A DNA stretch of 64,000 bases, from the NCBI RefSeq assembly GCF_023343835.1, contig NC_064437.1, positions 13,171,001 through 13,235,000 on the forward strand, given 5' to 3'. Positions 38,401 through 53,400 of the stretch are shown here, piece by piece. Each line of letters starts with the position of its first letter. The stretch's first letter is position 1. A program made the translations under genes and the position numbers. Under the pieces are notes generated by a model. The model did no database searches and had not been told where the DNA came from. It was given only the letters and a program-made list of their open reading frames with translations. The stretch comes from Lagopus muta (Eukaryota; Chordata; Aves; Galliformes; Phasianidae).

Positions 38401-41400
38401 TGGTTCAGTTTCCATAAAATAACTATACAAAATCTAACCCAGGTGTAGTCATCATTTTTTATGGTGTTGGTTCCACTGCTGAAAATGTAGCATAGAACAA
38501 TTATGTATGTCTCTCCAAAAGTAATGCCTCCTATGTATTTCCATGGAAACTACATCAGATACAAAGACCACAACACCACTATTTGAAAGAGAAAAACCTT
38601 AGCCACAGAACACTAATTTTCAACACAATCATCAACATTAGCCATGCCTTTTCACCAGCAATAAGCAACAGTCTGCATTCCACGTTGGTAACAATCTGCA
38701 CCAGCAGAGGTGAATTACTGTCACCATCACCACCGCTGAAATGCATCACCCACCACCTCAGTGCTCAAATCCTCAGTTTGGTCCCCATAAATGTTCAGCA
38801 GGCACTAATGGATGCCAGTGGGTGCCACTTTTTCCACATGGAGGAATTCAGTGGTACCCCTTTGCTTCATTTGCCCTTTCATGTCAGACACCAATTTGTC
38901 AGACTTCTCTGCTGCCATCTGTCATACAGCAACAAACTGTAATGGGATACTGGTAGGAAGGTTCAACCTCTACTGCCACCCCACCAACATCCACCTCTGA
39001 TTTCATGGGTCAACATAAAATGGGAGGCATTACTTTCAGAGCAGCCCTCATTCTTTAAAATAAAAAAGGTATTTACCCTAACATCTATGGAAATACACTG
39101 TAGTCAAAGACCATTTCAAAGACATACACATTCTTTCCACAAGTGCTTGAAAGCACAGCTCCTGCTTTGAAACACCACAAGATCCTAATGAAAGTGACAG
39201 GCTAGTTGTATTTGCAGGTGGACACTTGACTACGCTGCTTCCTGAACTGACATTCACAAGCACAGTGTCTTTATCAAAATCTGAGGTTAATGGGAAAAAA
39301 TACACTGTTCATAGGATTAGGATTCAAAAGTTGTCTGGACATAAAGATTTCTGTAGATTTTCATTTTGGAAACAATATGAATTCACACAGCAAAGCTAGC
39401 ATGCAAAATTTCTATGATTCTATGGCAATGCCTGAGAGGAACTAGTCCTGCTCTGCAGAAGGACATCGCAAAGAGAAAATACTGCTTAGATAACACCTGT
39501 CTGAATCTCTAGCCAAGATTACTTCTCAGGCTCTGCTGACTCTCCAGCCTTTTTGTGAACACATGATATTATGAAAACACACTGCCGTTCAGCCCTTTTA
39601 CATGTGCACATTTGTCATGAAATGCCACTTTACTTTTTCTTAAGAAAAAATAAAAATATTTATATTTTTATTGTTTTAGATTAACCAAACAGCTTAATAA
39701 AGAGAAGATTTGCCTCATTTTCAGTCCAGAGCTGGATGAGCAACCTGAAATGGGACCAGTTAAAAAGTTAAAGTTATCAATAAAGCAAAATGTATTAAAA
39801 GCATTATGATGTTTCTCCTTCTCATTCAATTAATAAGAAAAGAACTCTTTCATTGTGTTGTTTTTTTATGTACTAGCTCACCTTTACATGTGTCAAAAAA
39901 AGACATAATTAAAGCTGGGAACATTACAAAGATGTAATTTTTTTTGTAAGCAAAGACAATTTGTCAAAAAAAAAAAAAAAAAAAAAAAAAAAAACAACAG
40001 AGAAATGTGTGTGTTTAAATAAGAACTTTACTGGGTTGGTATAGAGCATCTGCTCAAAAAGCAGAGATGAAGAACAGCAGTAAATGCATTCTGACTAATT
40101 CAGAATGAAAGATTTGAACCCAGACCTCTTACATCCCAGATGAATGTTACAAAGATTGGGTGAATGTTCCCATCATCTCTTCTCAGTGGTGCTCTGCTCC
40201 TTTTCACCAAATATTCATTGCCTTGCATTCACTTCTCATTGAAGCTAATGTCAAGAAATAATAAAAACATTGTAAAATAAATGCTTATTTTCTGGCCAAA
40301 TCCAATTACAACCAAGAGAAATATTAATGTGATAGAAGCACAAACAAGGCTTCTGAAGCATCATAGAGAACGTTCAGATTTGATATTTCATTCTCTGTAG
40401 AGTAATGCAGGCATATTAACATCCTGATCCTATCCCACCCCAGAGAAAAGAATTGCCATTTGTGATTACAGAAGAAGTCCAAAATGAAAATCACGCTTCT
40501 TGGTACATTCGGTACACTGAACAACCACATCTTTGGAGCAAATGTTTTGCACAAACACTGGAGTGACTGATGCAATATAAAGTAAATGCATGCAAAAATA
40601 CAGAACCGGAGAAAGACCTAAAAAAAAAAAAAAAAAAAAAAAAATCACCTGGTCTAATCTGTGTTTTCTATCAATGCATCTTTGTCATAACATTATCATC
40701 TGCCACAAATGTTTATTCCCTTTATTCCCAACAATGAATGCATTAAATCTTCTGATTGATATAGCTCACATGGTTACCTGTAGTTCCCCATGTGCCTATT
40801 TTCATGCTCTTCTTTGGAAATCTGTTTGCGTACTTGTGCAAGTCTTTCCTTCTATAAATCAAGAAAGTAAGACAATTAAAACAAAGATAACGTAAATCAT
40901 AGGCAAGAAACAGCATTTTTCTTTCCTACCAGTTCTTCTTTTCTCCGTTCCAGTGAGTGGCGTTGCTTTTCCCAGTCTGAAGAACCTGGCAACAGTTTTT
41001 TCATTGAGCCTTGACCATACAGTCTCTTTTGAGCTTCAGCTTTCTGTTGGGCTAAATTTCTCCTTTTATCACTTGTTCTGAATCACAAGGGACATTAAGG
41101 TACATCAATCCACAAAGAATACTTCAATAAGAACTAGAAAAACGTTTATTCTCTCTACAGATAACATTAAAGACCATCTATAGCAAAATACATTGCAGAA
41201 TATATCTAGCACATTCACTTAAATAAGCCCCCATGCAGGTTTTGATAGCTAAGTAGCAGTAAGAAGAGTTCAGGCATTATTTTTCAGAACTCAAATCAGA
41301 GCATCAAGATTTACTGCCTTATCAAGCATTGGTTATTGACATAATGCAGCTGAGTTGAAATGCACTTTCATTTCAAGTAAATAATCTGCAGCTTTCAGTT

Positions 41401-44400
41401 GTTCTTGTATGGTTAGTGATACACAAATGAGTAGTCAAACACTAAGAATTTTTTTTAATATTAACTTTTATGGCTGCCAATCTTCACACATTAAGGTGTG
41501 CTATAATGACACTGTTGAAATTTAAGGCAGAAATATGGTAGCAGCTATTTTCCTGAAGTTTAGATTTTCTTCAACAAATTCCAACAAGCAGGCTTTCTTA
41601 CACAGGGGTATGCCTTATGACTCTGCATGAAACTATTGTCAGAGCAAACTTGCTATGACTACACTAATATTCCCACTATGAGATCTGTTTGAAAAAGCAT
41701 CTAAAAGGCATGAAAATGACTATTACCACTTCATTTCTGGCAAGCACTTGAACAGGTTTAAAAATTAAATTTGTGCTTTTAATAGCAAAACTCACAGCAA
41801 GAGAACTGTTTAAGTTTCAGAATTTAAACAGGGAAAGAAATGTCACACTCTACTAGTCCAATTAAAAACAAACAAGCAAACATGCAAACAAAAAGGAAAA
41901 AAAACAAAAAAAAAGAGAGCCAAACTGAAGAAGACAAGATTACCTTATGTTGAGAAGCTTTAATGCATTTAGCAGAACACCCTTTTTTACATCATAGTCT
42001 ATTTTTTGGTCAGTTCCAAAGCTTGGGGCTCGGTTAATCTGGAAAAAGAAAAAATAAGGAAAAGAAAAAAAAAAAAAAAAGGAATGCTCAACTTCATTAG
42101 GAACTTATCTGTTGTAACAGGAAAAGACATTCTTTCAGATATCACAGAGAATAAGAGAACACATGTTGAAACGCTCATCTGAGATTGTATTTCTTAAATA
42201 ATTAGAGAATCAAGCATCATCACAGAAATCAGGAGCCAAGAGATGTACCTCTCAGACATCAACTTATCCAGACACTCAGAATGAACCTGATTCAAATACT
42301 GGCAATTTAAATCCAGATTAATGCATTCTTGGTTGCTGTGGCTTGAAATCTACCACAGCAAGTGCTGTTAAGCACATTATAACTATGTGCTGTGCTACAG
42401 GAGTCCAGCACAGGAAACTTTTTCCTTGTTCCTAGTCTGGAATACAGTTCTACTCTGAAAAGTAACAAGTTGTAAAAACAGAAATCAGCATGTGGTATGA
42501 AAACATAAATAAATAACAGAATGAGTTACTTAAAATCTAAGTGCAGAGCAAGACATCACAAATGTTAATATAAACATAGAGGAAGAAAGGAAATGAAAAG
42601 AGGAGACTTCACCAGGCATCATCTAACCACTGCCAAGCTCTAGAGCCCCTGCAGAAAAGCTTTCAGGAAAGTTTTGAGGGAGAATAAAGTAAATGCATAA
42701 ATGTCCCAAGGAACACCTTTCAGGCTTGTATAAAGGGCTATACATGAGCAATAGGTGCTAGGAAGAGGGTGGAATTGTGCTGATTGTGAATGGGCAGTGC
42801 TGGTGAGGGAAGGGACAGACTAACAGATTCAGAAGTGAAAACTAATGTCTTGTATCACATGCAAATGAGAAGCGAAACACAACATGGAGTACTATGGTTC
42901 AGTCCAACAAATACCTAAATACACAAACAGCTCACTGAAATGAATCAGAAATGTAAAAATCAAGCCCCAGCTTCTTATTCAGAAGAAATGTTAGATATTG
43001 TACAATATGATATTCTGTACTGAATTTTTGACTCCATAGTAACATACAGCAACTAACAATATTTGGCTTTGAAATGCTTTTTTCATGCATCAAAAACAAG
43101 TAAGCAGACAAATATAACGTTAAAACTTCCAATCAGTTAATTTCTAGCATTTTACTAGAATCAGCACAGTGAATCCTTAAATTCAGTTAGAATGCAGTTA
43201 AATACAAGAAATTATTTGAAACATGTAAAATGCTACGTTAGTCCAATATCGAACTCACAGGACTGCCAGATGCACACATACACAGACCTGAACTAGGTAG
43301 GTCTGTAGGTGCTAAAAATTTACTCTTAGAAGTATACTCTGAATTACACTCTGAAAAGTATAAAATAATTTATAGTCTCTCTCCTACAGAGTGAATGTTG
43401 TCAAAAATAAGCTATTCTGAACAAAACCACATTGACTGTGCTTAATAAGCAGAAAACTAAGGTAGGGGTAGGAAAGATGTAAGAAGGAATTTAAAATGCT
43501 GTTCTAAAACCAAATGCTACTGGGAAACATTACACTATCACCCCACTTAAGGCAGACACTTAAAAACCTGAAATGCTACTGTACTCATAGTTAGAACTGG
43601 AGCTCTACACTGTGACTCGCAGAGGATTGTTGGTGTTTGGTTTTTTGATACACAGTTCATGACTAAAGACTGAAATCCTGACCCTAACGTAACCTCAGTC
43701 CTGAGGAGCAACTAGACAGACAGTGAAAACAGTGATCCAGTTCTGGATGGCTGCTGCAAACTTGTCTTAGTGCAGCGTTTCATGTAGCAGTAGATCCAAC
43801 ACAAAATCCAAGCAACTGAATACATTAGAAAGTTAATACAGAGAAAGCAGCTGTGAATTTAAAGTCAACTGGCTATTCCATGCTCACTGCATGTATGGAT
43901 GTTTGAACTGCCTTTTGATTTAGTACAACTACATGCAAGGATGCTGCATTAACAAACCTTTCTTTTAAATTTCTCCACCTGTTCACTATCTCTCCTTTCT
44001 CACATCAGAAAACTTCAGAAGGCAGTCTTGACAGCTGACCTTAAGTATAAAGCCTGCTTATCACCCAGTGTAGATGGAAGATGAGACATTTCTAAGATCA
44101 AATGATTTCTGCTGGGCTCTGCCAGAGGGACACAGAAGCATGCATACCTAGTGACTATAATCTGAATACTTTATTCAACTTCAATACAGGTTAAATGCCA
44201 GAAGAAATAAGTCTCTAAGGCTATATTTTTATACTGAAGCACGTTCAGAAACAAGATATTCCTATTCAGTGTCATGTGTTAGGTTTATGCTATATTTATT
44301 GGATAAACTATCATCAAAACTTCAGAAGTCTGATGCAGATAAGAATACACAAGGGAACAAAGAAAAAAAAGAGAAAAACACACACTTGCGTTATAACTAT

Positions 44401-47400
44401 AGTATTTTTGGTATAGACTATTGAACACAACGTTTCTCACACATTTTCATCATGTCACAGTTTTAACTATCTTTCGATAGTATTAGTAGTAGAATTAAAC
44501 TCTCCACAAGTTTTTAATTTCCCCAACCAAAATCTTCAACTTTTGCTTTCACTGAAATACAGCACAGACACTTAATCAAACTACTTGTGAGCATAGCAGT
44601 TGTGGAGCTCAGCATATTTCATAACTAAACACTTGTCAGCAAAGGACTTCATACCTGTAATAGTTAAATTCAGCAGTGTAAGCTGAAGCATGTAAGGCTC
44701 CCACCTCCAGCTACATTTGCAAAACATACTGATTTTTAAAAAATGAAGCTTTGCAAATGCCTAACATACTAACTCCCCCGCCATCTTCATCAGTACCTGG
44801 CAAAAATTTTAGTCTGGCATTTCACCTCCTTATGGAAGCAATCAAGCGCATTCCCATTTCTAGTAATATACAGTAGGAATAGAAATATTCCACTGCTCAA
44901 TAACGAGATTACATAATGAGTTCAATAAACCTGAAATCAGTGGGAAAAAAATACAACATCTTTTGAGTAACAGATATTTTATCTCCACTCAACCTGTAGG
45001 ACAGCATGTTTTGGAAAGGATCAAATTCTCCATTAAGACAGTGACTCTCAGAATAGCATATTTAAAGAAAAAAAGAAATCTGTAGCCCATAAAAACCCTA
45101 CTGCATCAGATGAGATGCTGTTACTGGTTACAAACTATGCTGCTGACTGAGATGAAGAGCTTGATCTCAAGCAAAAGATTATACTTATGCAGCAACTTTC
45201 TGAAAAACAATTCAAGCATCAGTTAAATGCAACGAGCCAAGTAATGTTCACAGTGAAACCTTGTGAACTAGATAAAACTAGGTTTAGAGATGATAAAAAA
45301 AAATAGGAATACAGAACAGAATCTGTGAAATGTAAAACACAAAGTTATGGTAAAACTGGAAATGACGTGGAACAGCTGGCCCGAGGGATGCCAGCCGCGG
45401 GCGCGGCGCAGCGCCGCTCAGGGCCGCCCGGCGCCACCAGATGGCAGCGGTGCGTTTCCCTGCGCTCAGCGCTGTGGAAGGTTCCGGAAGTTCGGCAGCA
45501 TCCCGGGGCGGGAGCGGTACGGGGATAACGGCGAATATAAAGACAAGTCATCTCAGGAAAGCTGTCATTGCAGCGCCGCACAGTTTATTTCCTATGATAG
45601 TTTATTAAGCTAACTTTACAACAGAACGGCTCTGCGAGCTGTGGAAAGCAAGAACTAGATTGGCCATCCTGATTTGGTCTTGGCAGTTTTCCCACAGCTC
45701 TGGGAACATGCAGAGCCTTGCCATTAGTGCTTGTTCCCACTGCTAGGGAGAGCACAGCCCTGGGGAGCTTCGGAAACGGGGAAATGGTGGAACGAGAGAA
45801 GAGTGGAAGGCTGGAGAAGCCTGAGAAAAAAATACTCTATATAAATACCTATATTTTTGCACATTGTGTGTCTTGTGCATTATTATTTTACATCACATGC
45901 ATACACACTGGGTATACATTCTTATGTCTAGTACACATATATGCAATGTATGCTTGTTCAGTATTATACCACACATGGTGTGTATATATATGGCAAATAT
46001 GTTACATGTGTGTACATATACACACACATATACACACCCTGTGTGTTTGCTCTGAGAGTGCTACAAAAAAGACAAGCAGAGACCATGAAAATCTGTGTAT
46101 GAGTGCAGAAACTGACTACATTCTGCAGTTTGAAATTTCTCTTAGCTTAGATCAACATCTAGCAAAATAAGTTAAAGGATATCTGGATTATCAAAAACAG
46201 AAGAGGAGATCATTAACCTTCTATATTAAAAAGATAATAACAACCAAGTACACAACTTTTCAAGTCCTGAAGTATTCTGCAGCAATCCAAAATCCAAAAG
46301 CAGTATTTATTATTTTGCCAGGTTCCTCCTTCACAAACAAGGAATCCAGGGGTTCTCCTCTGAAACTGCCCTACAGCATAAATAGTAAATCAGAAACCCA
46401 CAAATTTTGTTATTTCATGTAAACATCCAAGGAGATAGAGGAGCGTCCTTCATAATGGATTCACCAAAGAGTTTGATTCATCATCTCTCTTAGAAGAGAG
46501 ATTTGCTATGAAGTTAGATGAAATGCCTACACAGAGCAACTTCAGTCATTCAAAGAACCTGTGTGCAAACTACAGGCATTCTATAGATGGTAATCTGGAA
46601 AGTGCAGACGTAAATCAAAGGGATTGCTGGACAAAAAGAAAAGTATATGTAGTACAGACGAAGTTCATTGATTTTAGCCAGCACATCAAAGCCATTGCGT
46701 ATGCTTGTATCTGTATGGTAGATAGTGAACTAATTTATATTTTTCTAACTAAAATTATACTGCAACTCTAAGAGAAATAAGCACAACTGTTGACAGTTTT
46801 TGGATCAGTCATAAAATTACCAGGACCATCCTCACAAAGGAAATCTATGCAGTACTCAATTTCTATCAACTTCAGCTACAGTGCAGCTGGAACAATTGCA
46901 TTAACAGCCCATTTCTCATTAAAAGTTCCAGAAACATTTAAAATGCAACATTTCTCCAGGAAAACAACCTTATGTGAGTCTCCAAAATCAATGCAAAACA
47001 GTGTTCCCATACAACTGCTGCAGGAAAAAAAAGGCATCATCTATTTACTCAACAACAGTACATTCTGCTAGGCACAGATTTTCTTTGGAAGTTTTCTTAC
47101 ATAGACATGAGTTCAGCTGGGGCTTGGTTAAGTTTACTCTTAAAAATTTATTTTACATTTGTTTAAAGGAATTTACCTCTAGAAGCCATGGTTTTAGTTT
47201 TCTGTCCAGCAGAATATCAAATCCCAGGACTTCAAAGCAGACGCTGTCACTTCCTGGCGCTTGCCCTGGCCTGCACATGCGATAAGCATGAAGAACGTGT
47301 GGCTCTGCAACTATGAGAGTCTTCACTACTAACTCCTGTAGGGATTTTTTTTCAGAAAAATGTATCAGGAGAGATGACACCACGATATAGCAAACTTACA

Positions 47401-50400
47401 TATTTCATTTTTTTATAGATACTTTAGTAGAATGTAGAAGATTTTTAATACCAACTAAATGTTCATACTGAATAACAGATGCTTTTGATAGCTATAAAAA
47501 ACATTACTACACTTTCCATAGTACTTTTTCCATAGTTCTTTTTAAGATAGACAGTAGTCTAAATGCTGAAGTTACATTGAGGTTAAGGCTTAGCATAGCC
47601 AACCTTATTTCATTCCATGACATAGCTTCCAGTAAATATTCTCAGAATCATATTTACAGACAGTGCCTAAGCTGTAACAATCCCAGTCAAATTCCTCACC
47701 TAAAGATGTCTGTAACACATCCACTGATCTGGATGGTGCAGGTTCCAATCTGCTGATATATGCAATGCTGAATACAGTTTTGTAAATATTCTCACATAAA
47801 ATTTGATTAATATGCTACAAAAGCACATTTGAGAATTGAAATACAACTGTCTGTGTGCATGATACTATTTACATGAATAACTGTTTGGAAGGACTGAAGA
47901 AGTTCAACATTAACTTTATAACCAAATTCTTGAGCTTAGCCATTTTAATCTTCATTTATGGCATGTCATTTGTGTATCTGTCTAGAGTTATAGTTAATAA
48001 TGTTTCAAAAGTCATGATGGATTCTGAGTAAAGCGATGGCAGAAGCAATAAATTTTCTAAGAGTGATACTTAAGGAAAAACATAGAAAAGTAAATTAGTT
48101 CCATCTTACTGAAATATCATTCCAGAATTTGGAGACATCAAGATTATTTGTTTCAAGAAACTCAGTAAACCATTTGATAGAGCGTTTACTTCCTTTGTCT
48201 TCTGTTTCATCCCGTTCGAAGTGTTCATTATGTTTATTCACAGAGTAGTTGGTCAGATGCATGTACAGTTGGCTCTAAAAATACGGAGAAAAGAAAAAAG
48301 GAAATTTAAATGTTATTCTAGAATGACCAATTATAAAAAATTAAAAGAAAAGGTTAAATCAGTAATGACACAGTTCATATTTGCAAATACATAATGTGCA
48401 GGTTTAGTGTTTCTGGTTCTTGGAGATTTCACATACTGAATGTTGTAGCCTTATTATATAACCTGGGCTCATATTTAAGCCAGTTGCAATAGCAGTAGAT
48501 CAACATCCAATCAACATCTGGTTAGATAATATACGTGCCATTTTTACAGGTGTGCATGTAAAAAACTCCATAGAAATGTGGAAAGCTACTGTCATAACTT
48601 ACAGAAAAATTACACTGCATGAGAAGCAAACAACAAAGATGGTACTTTGAAGTGCTAAAAAACACTCTGACATCTGTTTCATAGACAATCCCACATTTCA
48701 GTTTTCACTGTAGTTTATTTATGAAAGACATTCTCATTATAGCAATACTTTAAAATATCTCCTACATATAAATTCATCTGTCATGTTGCTATCTGCCAGA
48801 ACTGCTCATTTTTGAGTGGCTGGTAGCCATACATTAGAGGGAGATAAATTTCAAACTATACTTTACATAAATGAGTGTTTCTTTATGTAAGAAAATATAA
48901 ACAGCAATTGATTCATGCTACATTAAAAAGAAACAAAGCCTTTAAATTTCAATTTATAAATCATTATTTATATATTTGTATCTCTTCCACTACAAGTATT
49001 AACTCAGCTTTCCACATACACTATCATGATGACAGTCCACAGAGACTGTTGTCTGCTATATTTCATTCCTTGTTTGAGTGATAGTTAATGTTATAAGCTT
49101 GCCATAAGCTTTCTGTTCCAATTCCTTTTTGATCAGACAGACAATAGACAACACAAACCTTCTGCTGTCATTTATCTCACTACACGTACATTTAAGAAAA
49201 ATGAATAAAATTAAAAAAAAAAAACAAAACACATAATTTAGTTGCAGGCTAATTAACAGTAGCACTACAAGCAATGAATTTCTCACATGGCTTCCAATTA
49301 TGGCTTTGAGAATGATTCTGAAGCCTATTATTGTTTTGAGTATTCTTTCCACATAATTAAATTATTTCAGAAAATTTAATTATTTTCCAGATTAAAACAA
49401 AAAAACAAAAACCTACCCTGAAAGTGTTTTTAGAACGTGAGTTAAACACATAAACTAATCTTTAGTCTGAATTCACCTGGAACAGTGTCACTATGGAACA
49501 ATGTCATTAGCGACAAGCCAGGTTATTTCATACAAAGGCAGACATGAACAGTTGCAAGATCACAGAGAAAAGTGCTTGTTCTGCTGCTTGTTTATCAACT
49601 CAGAGCATATTTCAGTGCTGATAACACTGAGATTAGTAACAATAAAAACCACTAAAAGCAAGCTGTTCCAAATATAGGACTGGAACTTTTCCAAATGCAC
49701 CATTTCTCCTGGGATTCAGATTGAACCTGCAATCTTCAAAAGAACACTATTTTAAGTGACAAGTAGAGTTAATGGCTCACCATACATTTTCTATTGTATA
49801 ATTACACTGAAGCAGTTCTAAAAATATATCACTCTGGAAAAGGAAAGATAAAGAAGCAGTGGAGTACAGAGTGACATATAAGAAATTTAAATCCACTGAT
49901 GCCTCGATGCATCAAATCCAAGTCTTTTCTTTATTGCCATCTGTACTTAAGTCTGTGCCAGAAGAGAAGGGCTGCACCTCTCAACAGCACAGGATTAAAG
50001 CATCTTTTAGCATGTCCTTTACCATTTTCTTGGTTCTCTGCAAGCTTATAGGCAGCTTTGCTGCATCATCCTAAAATTAACAAGTATATTGGGTAAACAT
50101 TAAATGGGTGATATAATTCCATGCTTCTTTCCCTGCAGAAGAAGCAGTCACTTATAAAAGTCAACAAATTCCCTGATGTTCAGAGATTTTAGTGCCCTCT
50201 CTCATGCCTTGGTCTTCACATCTCTGGTTGTTTGTTGTTGCTTTTTTTCTATTTCCTGAATAGGTTCCTAAAACAATGGCTGAAACCTTGCAGGATCCTC
50301 AGGAGAAACTCTACACTTCAGGGACATTAAAAACAATCTAACAGGGTATAAGGCCTAACTCCCCCTGCATCCCCTGAACTCAGTCTCAGAGAAATATGAA

Positions 50401-53400
50401 AACAGTGTAACTTGTTGTTGGAATTACTTTCTTTACTTCATTTGTTCTGGGCTGAACATTAATAATTGACTTCTTTTGCTTGCTTTCAGGAAAAATTTAA
50501 GCTCTATCCTATAGATGAGTAAGAAGAGTGTTTTTTATACATAAGCAATATATTCTCTATGAATGTCACAAGTATAGAAATCAGTTAAATACTTCGTTTC
50601 TCTTCAGTGACAATTGAAAAATTCTGCCACATGAATATTAAATGCAAATTTTTGTCACCATTTTATTCTTTCTCCTCCAAATGTTACACCGATGAAATTC
50701 TACATATATATGCAATAAATGGAATGAGCATCCACTTACCAAATTTGAGTCACTGGGAGGATGATACTTTTCTGTGCCCATTCTCACCAGTCCATCATGA
50801 TACAAAAATACTTTTAATGGATCGCAGGAGGTTACAAGAATGTATACACGCAAATCAAACTTGTAGCCTTCCATAAGAAATGGTTTGTCAAGATATTCCT
50901 GAACAATCAAGTGATCCTGAGCTTGTAACTTTTCTCCATTTCTTATTAAAGAGATCCTAGTTTAAAAAAAAAAAAAAAAAAAAAGGTTATTCTTAAAATG
51001 TAGGACTGAGACAAAAGAAATACGTTATTATTGTCATTCAGTCGGGTAATCAGACTAAATACTGTGTGCAGAAAGACCTTACAGAGTTGTTTTGTAGGGT
51101 ATAGAAAAATCGTCGTTTGCTTAGATGGCTTTTAGTTCCCTGCCTTGTAGCTGGTACCTGAGTTATTTTGGGTTGCTTTGGTTTGTTATTTTTTCTTTTG
51201 TAAACAGCAGAAGCCAAAAGAACCTGAAAAAGCTTAAGAAGTCAGCCCACGTAAACCAAATGAGGTTCAACAAGGTCCAAGTGCAAGTGTTGCACTTCGA
51301 TTAAAAAAATAAAAAGTATAATAATTTATTCCCTCTAGACTTACAAATCATTTGGCAGAATGCACTCTCTCTAGTTTCCATCATTTTTCTTTCCCATATT
51401 TTCCTAACACGAAATACCTGTTACTTTTCATCTTTGTCCTTATCAAGAGAAATGAAAACTTAGGAAAAACACTATACTATGCAGTATAATCCAAGATGAT
51501 ATTAAAGCAATAAAAAAGAAATAAAAAAGAAATAAAAATAGGTAAAAATAAGAACAGAGTTAAGAATTAATTGAGATATTTAATCTCATCTCATTTTTCT
51601 CTGTCCTGACACAGGCAGAACAGTTTCAACTCAGCTGTAGGTCACAGTCTTTTCAGGGTTGTCCCTCTTCTGGCATATCTCACATCCTTCCAAAACTGTG
51701 CCTCCTCCATTTCTCCTCCACCTTGAGGATGCTGTTCTCAAATACTTTTGTGTCACACTTTTGGCATGCAGTAGGGTAGTAGGGTACTTGGAATGTTTTC
51801 AGAGCTATGGAAGATACTGATTGTCTTCCACACAAACACCCTCACAACTACTGAAACCCTGACATTTGTGTTCAGTACGATCGCACTCTAAGTTAAAGCA
51901 CAACAGATTACAATATATCTATTGCTTGGATAATTTCACAATTAATAAAAAACCTTGATCTTAAGAATTACATGATAATTATCAGAAAATGTATTTCCTA
52001 ATTAAGCCACATTCAGAACAGCATGAAAATACCACTTTAATTTATTTTTTATATTCTAGCTGTTTCTTGCTGTTAAGCGTTTTTCCAATAGATGATCTTT
52101 TTATACTGATATACAACTGATAAACAAACTTCTTAGTGATAAACAGCTTCAATTAACAATTTAAATAGCACTAGATTTCATTTTTTCTGGATAAGAAGAC
52201 TGAAATGAACATGCAACTTACCCATGTCCCATTGCACCATTAGCTGGCTTTACTATGAAAGTTTTCTGTCTACGTTTCTTCTTCAATTCTTTTACATAGT
52301 TCTGAAACTGTGTGTATTCTGCAGGGAAAATCCATGTTTGAGGAATAAACGTATACTCCTGAGGCTGGCACTTGATCATTCTGCAAAAAGTGCAGTTGAG
52401 TTGAAAAAATTTTAACTACTTTGATGGAAACAAGCCTTCTGATTAAATAGTATTTACAGTAATCTGACAAGGAAATTTTATTGGCAAAATACTTTAAAAG
52501 GAAAGAAAGAAAAAAAAAATGTATGCCACAGAACTTTACTCTTAACCAACTTCAAGAATGTATACTGTAAGAACAACAAAAGCAAAATCTTGTTCATTTT
52601 TCTTATCGGTGTATTGCATTTGCTTATCTTACTGGCATTCCTCTCATTCCTTGACACACATTTAACTCCTGTTTTAGTTTTTGTTCATTTACGCTTTCAA
52701 AAGAAAGCAAAGAAATATAAGGTAACACAAGAAAAAAATATAAGACGAACAAAGTAAAACAAAACGAAGGTTAAGACATGGGAACAAGCTCATAAACTGA
52801 CTCTGGTTAAAAGATGAAGCAAGGACCTGATCTCTCTGCTGTAATAGCTGGGGCAGCTGAGGTGTGAGCATGTCTGACTTCATACCTCTACAGTCTGAAT
52901 GCAAAGAGAGATCTTAGAGGAAGAACAGTAGAGAATGCAGTTAGAATCACAGAATCATGGGGTTGGAAGGCTGGAGATTGCCTGGTCCTACCCTCCAGCT
53001 AAAGCAGGTTCCCTAGAGCAGGTTGCACAGGAAGGCATCCAGGTGGGTCTTGAATATCTCCAGGGAAGGAGACTCCACAAACTATCTGGGCAGTTCGTTC
53101 CAGTGCAGAAGCTTAGTAGAAACTTCCATCACCCAAAGCTGTATTGCTGGCAGATAGAAAGCTTATATACCCACACCAGGTTGGCAGTGCTGGCTGGATA
53201 CATACTGGTAGCAGCCAAGTTTAATAAGCAATCTAGACTAAGTTGTACTATGTTGACTAGCATACCTCAGTTGTCAGCAGGATAAATTTAGTCTTAGTTG
53301 AGTTAAATACTGAAGCAGTTGGCATGTTTCAGGTACTCAGAACTCCTGAAACTCCATATGTAGCTTTCTGCTTTCTGTGAAGTTAGCTCGGGTAACTGGA

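Larger units (their letters stand above)
42039..47176 (-). other. TTLL7: TTLL7 intron 8
   Basis: The longest intron, 5.1 kb. Contains the CpG-rich element at 45360-45545 and the TG/TA tract at 45880-46050. The remainder is AT-rich with nothing recognised. Confidence 0.8.

Noticed and set aside
38583..38942. Plus-strand 119-codon ORF
   Set aside because: Lies wholly inside Galluhop copy 2, antisense to the transposase remnant.
39408..39425. Possible CR1 3' tail (TTCTATGATTCTATG) in plus orientation
   Set aside because: Two copies of the tail octamer, but the preceding 100 bp do not look like CR1. Too little to call an element.
45718..46170. Plus-strand 150-codon open frame rich in Tyr, Cys and His
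   Set aside because: Most of it is translation of an alternating TG/TA/CA tract. No family resemblance.
52935..53285. Plus-strand 116-codon ORF
   Set aside because: Reads through the reverse complement of a CR1 3' end.
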